Assembly: GCA_039881145.1 (NCBI GenBank)
Contig: JAYKKI010000038.1
Location: 3,173,001 to 3,237,000, forward strand
Origin: Druceiella hillmani
Lineage: Eukaryota > Arthropoda > Insecta > Lepidoptera > Hepialidae
DNA length: 64,000 bases
Reading direction: 5' to 3'
Made by a program: the position numbers and the translations under genes
Shown here: positions 37,686 to 48,966 of the stretch, in pieces
Layout of the letters: each line of letters begins with the position of its first letter
How positions within the stretch are numbered: the stretch's first letter is position 1
Notes under the pieces: generated by a model
Database searches by the model: none
What the model was told of the DNA's origin: nothing
What the model saw: the letters and a program-made list of their open reading frames with translations, nothing else

Positions 37686-37689
37686 TACT

Positions 37690-37860
37690 TCATTTAAGCT
37701 ATAGTGTCGTGATAAAATTTGTTCATATTTTAAACGATATCGGTTTGCATTTTTCAAGAAATTAAAGAAGACGGCGTAAATGAATGTAATATGTATTTAT
37801 TGCATAGAGTTGAAGGTATAAATAATACTGTATAGGCTCTCCTCATATATTAAGCGTACA
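37690..37860 (-). repeat. Partial R-related segment
   Basis: Contains GTCGTGATAAAATTTGTTCA and TTAAAGAAGACGGCG, which match 34428-34520 in the same orientation. It is preceded by TTTAAGCTATAGTGTC, which resembles the other end of R. It lies just right of the pogo element. Confidence 0.6.
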
Positions 37861-37890
37861 GAATGCGTCCACAATAGATCGTAAGCAGAC

Positions 37891-40720
37891 TAGGGATTGC
37901 AATCCCGCAGCTCATTCAATCCCGCGGGATTGATATGCGGGATTGATCAATCCCGCGCAAGATCCCGCGGGATCCCGCATCTTTAAAATTATGTTATAAA
38001 ATCGAATTGAAACTACAGGTTTTTATTTAAAAAATCAAGTTTTATTAATTAAACATGTCTCACATTATGCAACAAAAATTATTTGTTTTCGAACAAAATA
38101 ACAATTAAATTATATAATTAAGTACGAGTAATTAGTAATCAGTCTCATTAACCTTAGCTTTTAAATGTTTGGCATCAAAGTTTTGTTTAATTTTACCCTT
38201 ACATCTAACAACAGTTTTATGATATTTTGTTATTCAGTATTATTCATATAATGACTAAAAAAATCACAACTAATCAACAACAACAAATACAATAACCACT
38301 AATCATTGTCAAAACACAACTTTCTCTTATCTAAATAACTAAATGGTATTATTACGAATGTGACTTTTGAAAATACGCTCTTAAAAAGCAAATTGCATTT
38401 ATAGTATCATCTCCAAGCCTGCTTCTGATTGAACTACAAATATATCCTGATGCCGAAAACGCTCTCTCGGCTTCTACGCTAGTAGGCTGAACAGTCAGGA
38501 TATATTCATAGGCGAGCGTCAGGTACTCTCCTCTGATACCATCGGACTCAAAACATGCCACTTCTTTCTTCAAAATTTTTTCATAATCCTTTTTCTTATT
38601 GTCTAGCTTTTTCTTAAATATTTCTTTTTCTTGTTGAAGCTGTTTTTCTAATTCTTCTTTTAGCGTAACAGTAGAAGCTGTGTCAGTTAGAGTTACGGAT
38701 GTTCGAGCTATAGATGTATTTTCGAAGACGTCACCTGCATACATTTCATCGTCTTCAACTGTACTGACTCTCTCTATTATTTTCTTTATTTCTTGGCGTA
38801 TTGCAGCTTTTTTTGGCATGAAGAATGTTTGAGTACGATCTGTTACATCTGTATTTTTGGCTTCTTGGTCGTACTTTTTCGGATTTTGCAAATAAATCAA
38901 AATTCCTGTCAAGTCAGTGCGGCGTTGTTTAATACTTTCATGTAGACTCTGAGTTAACTGGTTACTCAACACCGTATTTTGTTGTTGCAATTTATCCAAA
39001 ATAAATCGAAATATTGTGTCCGCAGTTATAAGCGTTGACTCTCGCCTACACAGTGCCTCAACTCCCAATTTAAAAGGCTGCAAGCTGGAAATGAGATCAT
39101 TGATTTTGAACCACTCATTATCGCTGAATTTAATTTCAGATTCAATATCGATTAATGCCTTATCGATACAATTCTTCAAGTTATAGAATCGTTCTAACAT
39201 ATTTAAAAGACTATTCCAGCGAGTCCGGCAGTCTAATATCAATGCCAATTCTTTTTAGGGCCTTCTTGTTCCTTTACATATTTTTGTAAAAAGACGTCAT
39301 TTTTGGTTGGTGACCGTTTAAAAATCTTGACCACTTTTCGCACTTTCTTCAATAAATCGTCATATGTAGAAGTCATTTCAAGTGGTGGTGAATTTATATT
39401 TACAGTTACGCCCTGTTCATTCGCGTCCATATCATCGTCGTCATCATTATCAGATTCCGTCGTAATTGAGACTGCTGGGCATTCTGGTATTGGTGAATTG
39501 CTTTTCTTATACAGTGTATCAACTACCACTAGCTGCAAGCCGTGTGTAAAACAAAGCTGCTGGGAACAACGCAAAAGCTTGCCAACCTTCACCATCACAC
39601 TAGCGCCGTCCGTTGTACATGCGATAATATCTGTGTCTAAATCTAGACCAAAACTCGCGAGGCGTTCTTTTACTACGCTAATGCAATGTTCTGCGGTAGC
39701 CAAGCCATGTATACCTACCAAACCTAGATTGAAATGATTTTCTTTCTGGTGAACGTTGATATTTAAGTATCGATGATTTTTTTGTGACGTCCATTCGTCA
39801 AATGTGAGTGAAAATCTCTGTTTTCCTTTCTTGAGACGTTCAAATTCTATAATCATGTCATCTTTGACTGCGTTGCTGAAGTTTGTTACGATAGATCTTA
39901 TCGTATTTGGCGAATTAGGTAATTTGTGTCCGCTTTTAGAAAATAAATCTCTTAAATCCGAAGATGTGCAAAAGGAACTTAAGGTGAATCCGTCTTTACA
40001 TACCATCCTAGAGATCATTTTGTCCATGGAGTTTTCTTTGATAACAAAACTGTCCATAGTTTTGGGTTTTTTCTTTGGTACAACTGGTAAGGATTTTTCT
40101 CCAGTCTCATCGTTTCGAGAATCGATATTGTGTTTAGTCTTTAAATGTATTTTTAAGCCTTTGGTAGAACCTTGACTAATTTTTAGTTCATCTGAACACA
40201 GAAGACATTTGCCACCTTTGTCATTTTTCTTGAAATAACGCCACAGACCTTTACCAATTTGGCTGCCGACGCTGCCGTCGCCATCACCGTCGCCTTTATT
40301 CTCTCTCTCGAAATTCTCAGTTTCATTGGACTTGGACATGATTCATTCATTCGTTACCTGCAAATATGTTTTTAATAAAGTCTAATGTATAACTATTATC
40401 ATCGATAACAAATATTATGTGTTCATCTGTAAGCAAGAGCAATGTATATTGGTGAACTATAACAAAAAAACATTTTAATTAAAACAAAAAGAACTTATAG
40501 ATGAATGTCCAACATTACATTATCATTACAACATCATATTGCTATTTACAGCATAATCTGCATTTGAAGGAGAGAAAAAGCACAAATCAAAAACTAAATC
40601 GAAATCATTAATATACTTACGTTGAACGCACGCCGGACGGTGAATACGAAAACACTGTCTGTCACCTACAGAAACGACGCGCGCGCGAAGCGCACAGCGA
40701 GTCTATTGCAACTGACCAGG
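37891..40720 (-). mobile_element. hAT-family transposon, nearly intact coding region, ends not fully resolved
   Basis: Contains the transposase 38352-40339. The left end carries a dense cluster of ATCCCGC and GCGGGAT motifs (37895-37981), likely subterminal binding sites, beginning TAGGGATTGCAATCCCGC. The right side has a G+C-rich leader (40620-40715) that looks like a promoter/5' UTR. I cannot find matching terminal repeats or an 8-bp duplication, so the outer limits are estimates. Confidence 0.65.
38352..40339 (-). pseudogene. hAT transposase with a single one-base frameshift
   Basis: Two long frames in direct succession: 39239-40339 (366 codons) and 38352-39248 (298 codons). The first has an N-terminal BED-type zinc finger (CLLC...HLKTKH, residues about 44-70), FSLTFDEWTS (first catalytic Asp), IIACTTDGASVM (second Asp) and CFTHGLQLVVV. 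The second starts in LDCRTRWNSLLNMLERF and ends with the hAT dimerisation block TSVEAERAFSASG...SIRSRL. They join if one A is added to the A5 run in CCTAAAAAGAATTGG, giving about 660 residues, the usual hAT size. The rest is free of stops. It could be a recent inactivation or a base-calling error in the homopolymer. An acidic stretch DDDDDMD lies in the middle. Antisense frames here are shadows. Confidence 0.9.
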
Positions 40721-41274
40721 GGTCTGACACTCAATGCTTTAAGCTATAACTTTTATTTGCCATCAACTAGGAATACGTTGCCAACTTAAATGTGGGAAAT
40801 TGAGAATTTTCGGGAAATTTGAGCTTGAGTATGTTGGTACGTTATAACACCAGAGCCATCTCGTGTTCAAATAAGATATTATTGCCTTAAATAAAATAAA
40901 TACAAAATAAAATAAAACGAAACGGCACTGAATTATATTATTTAATCTTAAATGATTAATATTAAATCTTAAATGATTGTAATCGACTCATTATATAATT
41001 AAATTTTTTGTTATAAAATATTAGATGGCTCTAAAGTTAACGGACACTAGCTAGTTTTAAATGAAAAAATCTCTAGCATATCTTGAAAATTTTTCTTTTT
41101 GAAAATTAATAAAAAAAATATCCGTATAGATTTTTTAATGTTTTTAACGAGGTTTTATTTTATTAAAAAAATAAATTTTTAACTTGTAATTTTAAATTTA
41201 AATTTTTGATTAATGTTTCAAAGTAAATTGGTTGACCTTACGCTGTGAACAAATTTGAATTCCTCTGTTATATA
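40721..41274. other. No gene seen; CAGGGGTCTGACACTC near 40719 may be another hAT end
   Basis: AT-rich sequence. CAGGGGTCTGACACTC resembles a hAT terminal repeat but no partner end was found to the right. Confidence 0.35.
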
Positions 41275-41471
41275 AATTTTTATTTATTTTTATTTTATTA
41301 AAAATTCATGTGGGTCACAATGTGACACTTATGAAGGTCAGTTTACATTTACATTTAATGCCTAGTTCACAACACAACAGGTAGAGCTGTGAGAAAAAGA
41401 GCCAGGCAAGAAAACTCACGCCATTCTTTTCCAATCGCCAAATTACAATGTGAGGGTTTACAAATTAGACA

Positions 41472-43610
41472 GGTTACAGCTCGCCACAAGCTATCTGGAT
41501 CTCATCGACGATGCGCAGGCTGGCTTTCGTAAGCATAGGAACACCATGGATCAAGTTGTGGCTTTCTCTCAGTGCGTTAAAGACGGTTTTCACCGAAAGA
41601 TGTCCACGGTAGCAGTCCTCGTGGACCTCAAAGCAGCTTACGACACCGTGTGGCGCGGCATGCTTTTGCACAAGATGGCCAAGGCCGGATTGTCGGGAAA
41701 GCTTTTCCACTGAACAGAGTCCTTTCTTGGAGAGCGCTACCAAAGAGTAAAATTCCAAGGCCAGTGCTCCAAATTCCGTATCCAAAGACAGGGGCCGTTA
41801 TCAGGATCCCTCAAGGAGCCGTTATCAGCTGCCAACTCTTCAACCTCATGATTAATGACGTGCTTGATGCTATCAAAACCAACCCGGGTGTAGAGGCACT
41901 ACTGTATGCTGACGATTTGCTCATTTGGGCCAGCAGTAGCTCTCTTCTTTCCATCGAGTCAGCGCTGAATAAGACCCTCGAAGATCTCGAAAGATGGGCT
42001 GATGAAAATTGCCTCACAGTCAGCACGGAAAAAACAGTGTTTCAAGTCCTCAGCCTATCGACAAAACAGCCAGATATAAATCTGACTTACAAGGGTGTGA
42101 ATCTTGAAAAACAAGATGTTAGTAAATACCTAGGCATGTACATCAACAACAAAATGACATGGAAAGCCCTTATTAGCAGCTCTGCCGAATAGGCCATCAA
42201 AAGATGTCGTCTGCTCAAACGCCTAACAGCAACGAAATGGGGTGCTACCCAAGACGTACTCCTAACGACGTACAAAACCTACATTCGTCCTGTCCTTGAG
42301 TATGGAGGCGAAGCTACCATAACAGCAAGTGAAAGTACTGTCTCCCCCCTGGAACTCGCACAAAACACAGCACTGAGAATCATAACCGGAGCCCCGAAAT
42401 CAACACCTATCGCCGCTATGGAAACTCAAACTAACATTGAGCCTATACAGTGCCGGCGAGACAGATCTGCACTTCTTTTTGGGAAAGACAAAGACGAATA
42501 CTTCCATGTAAATGGAAACAATACAAACAAGCTTTCTCCCGACTGAAAACACAGAAAACGCCTCTCACGATAACTGACTCTATCAGAGAAAAATATAACA
42601 TACCACTATCAGAGCCAGCGCCTTTTCCTCAGAGGTCAGATACTGTTTCCTGCTTGCCCCTTGTGGAGCTTCGACTCATGAACCACAACTTGCCGAAACA
42701 CCAATCAATTGATGTTGCCCTGAGAATGGCTGCCCCGCAGACTATCCACACCAGGTATCCCTCCCAGGACTGGTTGCATATTTACTGTGACGGCTCGTCG
42801 ATGCCAAACACAGGGAATACCGGAGCAGGCTTCACATCAACAGTATTTGAGGGCTCTGTTGCCGTCGGTTCCCCGCTTACCAACTACGATGGAGAGATTG
42901 CAGCGATATACGAGGCCGCCGGGGAACTGGAGCGTCTTACAACATCACAAAGCGTGGTTTTTCTCATCGCCTGCCAGGCAGCTATTCTGGCACTCTCCAC
43001 CAACCGCTACACAGATTGTTCCAAAACCCAACGCTGTCGTGCCAGACTGTCCAACCTGGTGAATGCTGGCTTTCGACATACTCTGCAGTGGATTCCGAGC
43101 TACGTCGGGATAGAGGGGAACGAAAAAGCCGACGTACTGGCAAAACACGGAACGACTCTACAGCAGTCCATCTGCTCCCCGTCATTTTCATCCTCTAAGT
43201 CGGCCGTCTGCAGAGCGATACATGCCTGGATCAAGTCTCGGCGCACACAGTCAGCCGTCGGAAAGAACTGGGTTTGTCTAATTGATTCGCCTATTCGACG
43301 CGACCTACCCAGAGCTGTCAGTGTCGCAGCTTTCCGATGTGCCACGGGCCACGACTACCTGGCGTGCCACCTGAAACGTATTGGTGTCCTGGGGAGCGAT
43401 GCCTGCCTGCTCTGTGGACGTCCAGGAATGTCTTTTGACCATCTCCACGTTTGCCCGAAGATGAAGCCCTACCTTGATGATTGGGAGAGGAGGGCGCCCC
43501 CTGATGATCACCCTGCCTACAAAACAGCTTTTCTCTACTGGTCGGCGCGCCACCTAATGGCAGACATGCCAAGGGTGGGCGTTGGCTAGTAGTAGTAGTA
43601 GTAGTAGTAG
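41472..43610 (+). mobile_element. 5'-truncated I-like LINE with RNase H domain and (TAG)n tail
   Basis: Flanked by a 13-bp duplication TACAAATTAGACA (41459-41471 and 43611-43623). It ends in (TAG)n, as expected for I-type elements with short tandem tails. The coding segment is degenerate: reverse transcriptase AGFRKHRNTMDQVVAFSQC, VDLKAAYDTVW and LLYADDLLIW (about 41905); thumb; then an RNase H domain (IYCDGSS...GAGF, GEIAAIYEAAG, LQWIPSYVGIEGNEKADVLA; 42780-43150); and a terminal zinc knuckle CLLCGRPGMSFDHLHVC (about 43408-43458). ORF1, the endonuclease and the N-terminal part of the RT are missing through 5' truncation. Confidence 0.93.
42450..43589 (+). pseudogene. I-like LINE ORF2, thumb to RNase H and CCHC end (longest open segment)
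   Basis: 379 open codons covering the end of the RT thumb, RNase H and the C-terminal Cys/His motif. The RNase H acidic set is present at D in CDGSS and E in GEIAA. The third position reads FLIACQAAIL, where a D is expected (SDSQAAI), so Asp is replaced by Ala. The fourth is D in EKADVLA. The upstream RT segments 41450-41713 and 41650-42192 are in other frames, with stops at 41713 and 42192. The protein would have served reverse transcription of the element RNA. This copy cannot make it whole. Confidence 0.85.
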
Positions 43611-44842
43611 TACAAATTAGACAAAGTAAGGAGCTGCAACCAATACATCGAGCATCAAAATGGTAATAACCTATGAAGAAAGTACTATGGTATGATGTAT
43701 TGGGAGCATCTACCAACAAAAGGAAAGGCAGAAAATGATCACTTTATGGTCTATACACAAATGTAAATTTTGAAAATACGTTAGTTGTAGATTGTAGAAC
43801 TAAACAAATATGCAAATAACACACGAATATGTCAATCTGCCACCAGTGATCACGAATTACCTCTTGTACAACAATTATATAACAATTAAGGAAAGCAATA
43901 ATGACAAGCTCAGTGAAGCCAACCTGAGATGAACGCCTGCAAGGAGTGAGCTACTAATTCCATTTATCTTTAACATTTAAGAAATCATTTATCGAATAGT
44001 AACCCCTTTTCATTAAATCATTTTTAACTGTAAGCTTAAATTTGTGAAGGGGTAGGTCCATAACGGTAGCGGGTATTTTATTGAATAATTGAACCCCGAG
44101 ACATGCGAATGAGTTGTGTACTTTGTGTAGGCGGTGGTGTGTACCTACTAATTTGTGCTTATTTCTTGTGTTTATTGAGTGCACGTCACTATTCTTATGA
44201 GAAAGATGTAGATTTTGTTTAACAAACAAAACATTAGCATATATGTATTGCGATGCCACTGTTAAAATATTTATTTCCTTAAATAGTTCTTCTATAAGAA
44301 ACCCGTGTATAAATAGCATGTACTGCGCGCTTTTGGATCACAAAAATAGTTTGAATGTCAGCAGCGTTACCCCATAATAGAATTCCGTATGAAATTATAC
44401 TATGAAAGTAACTAAAGTAGACTAACCTGGCAGTGTCTACATCCGTAAGCTGTCTGACTTTATATATTGCGTAAGCTGCGGAGCTGAGCTTTCCTGCTAG
44501 AGATGATATTTGGGCGCCCCACTGCAACCTGCTATCCAAAGTTATTCCCAAAAATACATTTGACTCTATAAAATTAAAATCAATTTGAAATTAATGATAA
44601 ACGGACAACGCACGCCGTAACTAAATATAAAGGTAAAGGACGTACTGAAGCATATATCTTTAAAGTATTATTAGTAACTTTTTGTGTATTTTATAAATTG
44701 TTTTATGTGTATGTATTTGTTTATGTATAAAACGTAATTTTTTTAATAATTATTTGTAGAATTCTTCAAAATCACAAAACAAATAGAAAATGGATAATAT
44801 AATTTCACACAAAACAAATAATAATTTACTATTCTCCCACAG

Positions 44843-45120
44843 GCTATAATTACGCAAGGTCAGTTTTTGATAAATGTTTACCCCATCCATCCACTTTAAC
44901 TAAATGGTATCAAAGTATTGATGCTAATCCAGGATTTAATAGTGAAGCATTTAAGTTAGCCACTCAATTGCTTAGTAAAAGCGTATCAAAAGCTATAGAA
45001 TTATGTTAAAACGATTTAAAATTATCTAAATTCCACGGATCTTCAGCAATTGAAGAATATTTAAAAATTCGTTTACATTATGTCGCGACAAAACAATCGT
45101 TTATTAAAAGTAAAAGGCAA
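44843..45120 (+). pseudogene. P-element/THAP9-like transposase fragment (middle)
   Basis: Begins after TTCTCCCACAG (acceptor-like) with GYNYARSVFDKCLPHPSTLT, then KWYQSIDANPGFNSEAFKLA. This is a landmark of P-like transposases (YxxxRxxxxxxLPHPxTLxKWY...PGF). A stop follows ELC, then LKLSKFHGSSAIEEYL, which in the family lies further on, so there is an internal deletion. Not functional. Confidence 0.75.
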
Positions 45121-46399
45121 GTGTTTAATAAAATGGTGCTATTTCGAGAAACATAAATTGATATGTTGCAATTTATGTTCCTCAAAATGAAACCAATTAA
45201 AGATATATTTTTATTTTATCAACCACTAGGCGGTATAGGCTTTGTTATTATTAGAAGCTCTTTAAAATAACATTTGAAAAGTTGGCGTTAATTCCTAATA
45301 AGCAATACCTTTTTTGTTAATTTTAAATAAACCACTTAATTAGTTGGCAACAACAAAAAATATATATTACGGTTGAATTAATAATTTAAAAGATATCATA
45401 AACATAGAAATAATTTCTCATTTCACACAAAATATATATTTGTTTCTAAATTATTTGTGACGACTTCGTGTCCGTCCCGAAATTGTCTGCTTTATGATTT
45501 TAGAAAATGCCAAGCAACCTGGTCCTTGTTATAGAGCTCCAGCCATCGTTTCAGTTACCACTTCATTTCTGACCTTCGATTCACTATTTTATTTTATTTG
45601 AATCAATGTAGTTACTTATTCTTTGTTTAATTTTATATTTTAATTATACTTTATTAATCGGGCTGCAGCCCAAATGCATCTTTTAATCGATTTACCCAAT
45701 GTGACATTTCGCTATCATTTACTGTCTTAATCGAGTTAATGCAAGCATTAACTCGTGTAGCACAAGTTGGTGTAGTAAATTTAACATCAGGAGTGTATAA
45801 AAATGCAAGTGGTACACAGTGAAATAAAAAATATATATTTCTTATTTGAATTTAATTAAACTTTAGTTTAATTAATTTCAAATAAGAAATATATGCCCAT
45901 ATATTGTATTCGATTGTCAAGAAAAAAAGGTTGATTAAGGATTAAATAAAAAATTGCGTGTAAGTAAAAACCAGCAAGAATCTATATTACAATTAAGTGA
46001 TATTTAATTATAACAAAAAAATTTAGTACGTGCTTACCTTTATTTGTCGAAAGCTTATTTTAGATATATGCTTCGCACTGTAATTTCACATCTATGTATG
46101 CTGAAATAAAAGTCAAATTGGCATGGCGTGCTTCGCAGATTTGTCTAATATACATATGGATATGAATGTGGCAGTATATATATGATGGCGTGGGGGTGCG
46201 AGCAAGATAACAAAATACGTATGTATCGCGGCCAGAGCAAGATGGCACCTTTAGTGTAACAACTGCAGATAGGTGGCGCTGTATACATGTGGGTTCACTT
46301 TCGAATTGATAGATTCATACACATTACTCCTCTATATATTTCTTACTCGTAGTGTAAAGGTAAACCCTAGAGTAAGAGTGAGAAAATGGGGCATGACCA
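45121..46399. other. No gene seen; long hairpin at 45833-45894
   Basis: AT-rich sequence. Arms 45833-45862 and 45865-45894 pair over 30 bp with one mismatch and a 2-base loop (core TTTCTTATTTGAA). No coding sequence recognised. The open frame at 46060-46248 is chance. Confidence 0.6.
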
Positions 46400-47115
46400 A
46401 TTTTAGGTAGAACACTAAGAGGTATGCGATTTGTCAATAGAGTAGGTACACATACATATATTCCTAGTATAAACAATTTGGGATTAAAAAGCTTCACTCT
46501 TTCAAATCATTTTTTATATAACAGAGGAATTCAAATTTGTTCACCGCATAAGGTCAACCAAGATCCATTAAAAAATGTTTTTTGCAAATTAAGATCTCAT
46601 AACTACAGAAATATCAATCCCACATGTAATAATTTTCAAAATTCCATTAAGGCATTAATTACAGATAGTTTTGAAATACACATTCCCCAGGAGCAAATTG
46701 TGATGAGAACAATACCTCTGTAATCACAGGATTAAAAGATTTAATATTATCTTCCACACATTCCATTGAACACACGTCCAGTGGCATGGAATATTCAATA
46801 GTATGTTGGAACAAGAATCGTTAAACCATTCACAAATTTTGAGTTTTAATTTCGATAGTCTGTCTGGCCCATTTCCCACGCAACGAAATGTAGAAAATTC
46901 TGTGTTTATGTTAATGCTTTGTTTTTGGTGGGTAATTAGAAAATTGCTAAAGAAAACTGGGAAATGCAAAAAATATGAAAATATATTTAAATGTGAAGTT
47001 CAGTCAGATATTCATCACTTCGTTGCAAGTAGGTACTCGGGGAATCGACTACATTATAACAGTATCATTTTGTTCGAACCTTTTGGTAACTCGATCAAAT
47101 TAGTTAATAATTAAG
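46400..47115 (+). pseudogene. P-element/THAP9-like transposase fragment (C-terminal)
   Basis: Contains PHKVNQDPLKNVFCKLRSHN, then YRNINPTCNNFQNSIKAL. This is the NQDPLExFFxxIRxxxGxNxNPTxxxFxxxxKxL block of P-like transposases, with GGFN replaced by YRNIN. A second open piece, 46803-47114, has YWWVIRKLLKKTGKCKK-type sequence, matching the later Cys-x2-Cys-like region. Frame breaks lie between the pieces. It is in the same orientation as 44843-45120, so the two may be parts of one deleted element. That is inference. Confidence 0.72.
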
Positions 47116-48019
47116 AAAGTTCGCTTACCAAAATGATTTAATTTCACATTTAAAAATATTTTTGAACTCCAATTTACATTTAAACTGGATTGATTGTAAG
47201 GTACAAAGATTTAGTTAGATTTCGTCAATATTATTATGACACTTGAAATTTGTCATTGGTGTCGGACATTAAATAACCTTAAAAGCTTTGACAATGTGAG
47301 ACCAAATTCTAATCCAGTGTGGTTTTTACCAAAAATTTGCTGTTGTCAAATATACAAGTTTCAAGAAAAAAATTTATAGCATAATTTCTATCACACCTTT
47401 TCCGTCTATTGGCATTTTATTTTGTACAAAATATTCCTGTGTTATTTCTACAATGTTCAAATCTCTTTATTAAACGTTATTGTGCCTATATTTATAAATA
47501 TTTTATATGTAGTATATTCACTTGTTAATATTATTTTCATCATTGTTAATGTATGTCCCAAAAACTACAGCTATTAAATTAATGGTCTTTTTATTAATGT
47601 ATTGGGGCAAACGTAGTATACTTTCAATAAGTGTATTAACAATTAGTGATATTAAAGCATCCATTACTTGTGTTTATTTTTAGGAATTCTTTTACTACAA
47701 TTTAGGAATCTGAGTAATTATCATATATTTATCCCTTACTGTATGTATGTCATATACTCATAATTTAATTTTATTTATGACTAAGGCATTTAATAAAACA
47801 ATTTTTTTTTAATTGAACTGTTTGGTGTTTTTTCATTTTAATCCAGTCTCGTATTATGTAAACAAAAGTGAATATAGGCACGTATGGCTAGGTCGTAAAT
47901 CCGCTGGCACATGCCATTTCTTTGTAACAGTGTTAAAAAAATGTATGGAGTGTCCCATCTATTTGGCATATTACCTATGGTTAGTACAATTTAAGACACA
48001 GCTATGAAAGGTTATGGTG
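47116..48019. other. No gene seen
   Basis: AT-rich sequence. The open frame at 47813-48007 has no family resemblance. Confidence 0.4.
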
Positions 48020-48045
48020 CTTTCTACGTGACAATATAGCTTAAA

Positions 48046-48122
48046 ATGCCGGCTTGTGCTATTCCCACCTGCAAAAATATCACTGGACTGAAAAAGAAAC
48101 AAATGGGGATTACTTTTCATAC
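48046..48122 (+). pseudogene. THAP-type zinc-finger first exon in repeat R
   Basis: ATG then PACAIPTCKNITGLKKKQMG and ITFH, the opening of a THAP domain (MPxxCxxxxC...GxxFHxFP). The frame stops two codons later unless spliced at CATAC|GTAAAA. No second half (Cys-x2-His) is recognisable in the following 850 bp. THAP domains start P-type transposases and several host regulators, so R could be an internally deleted P-like element or a spread gene fragment. Confidence 0.6.
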
Positions 48123-48966
48123 GTAAAAACGATTACTTAATTTCATTTTCAATTAACTATTGAATTTTAAAATATCGAAGTGGATTGTTATCAACAGAAG
48201 CGCGTCATTTTTATTGGTATTGTCACCTCTAAAAAATTGTTTACCCAAATCAAAACATCTTAATTGCTCGATACTGAAAAATGTATAATTTTATTTGTAA
48301 AAAATTGGGATATGGATAATGTCGTTGGAGAATTTAGTGTAACGATTGAAATCCCGTTATCGTATTCAATTTTAGAATATTTTACGTATTGCGTATATAA
48401 TCACTATATGTAGGATTAAGAGAAGAAACACATGTTACGTTCATTCACTTCCGCCGTCTTCTTTAATTTCTTGAAAAATTCGAACCGTTACTGTTTAAAA
48501 TATGAAGAAATTTTATCACGACATTGAATGCTAATTAATTGTTTCGTCCTATTTTGAATTTCTTTAGCATGAGATCGAATATTTTCAAACTTTTATTATA
48601 GGCTTCTTCACATTTATTCTTACTTTAAGACACTAAGATAATTGTTTTCTTTTTGTATTAAAAGTGTTAAGTGATGAATAAAATGGTAAAATGTGACAAA
48701 ATTTTTAAATAATTTTAATTTAAATACTTTGGCCATTGGTTGTGGTCAGATTAGACATTTTAGAAATTTAACATGGCGGCCTTAATAATACTTCATATAA
48801 GCCAAGCTATGACCATATAAATTGATGCAAATCTGAATCCTACTGCTGCAAGCAAATATATTTATATGCGTCGATTTCCTGAAGTCCGTGGGTAAATTTA
48901 TTCTGTTGGTAACACCGTGCGAGCTGGGGGAGGGCACTAGTAGGCGGAGCGCGGTGCCCCCTCCAT

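Larger units (their letters stand above)
41275..44580 (-). mobile_element. 5'-truncated Jockey/Daphne-like LINE, split by a nested LINE
   Basis: Minus strand. The coding part is 43954-44580: SNVFLGITLDSRLQWGAQIS, KLSSAAYAIYKVRQLTDVDT, SYGILLWGNAADIQTIFVIQ, a frame change near 44300, then NSFACLGVQLFNKIPATVMD and LKNDLMKRGYYSINDFL-type residues at the end. This is the C-terminal end of a Jockey-clade reverse transcriptase protein. The 3' UTR continues left across the nested insertion (43611-43950, then 41275-41471) and includes GAGTTTTCTTGCCTGGCTCT, known in form from Daphne/Jockey LINE tails, and ends in an A-rich AATAAAATAAAAATAAATAA region near 41285. The 5' end is truncated. Confidence 0.8.

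Noticed and set aside
39303..40175. Plus-strand open frames of 123-144 codons opposite the hAT transposase
   Set aside because: They are antisense shadows of a well-supported transposase frame and match no family.
40719..40734. CAGGGGTCTGACACTC as the right terminal repeat of the 38-40 kb hAT
   Set aside because: Its orientation points into the sequence to the right and it does not match the left end TAGGGATTGC; no 8-bp duplication could be found.
42945..43719. Several minus-strand open frames opposite the I-like LINE, and a short frame offset on the plus strand
   Set aside because: Shadows of the RNase H/CCHC coding segment, which is less AT-rich and so has few chance stops in other frames.
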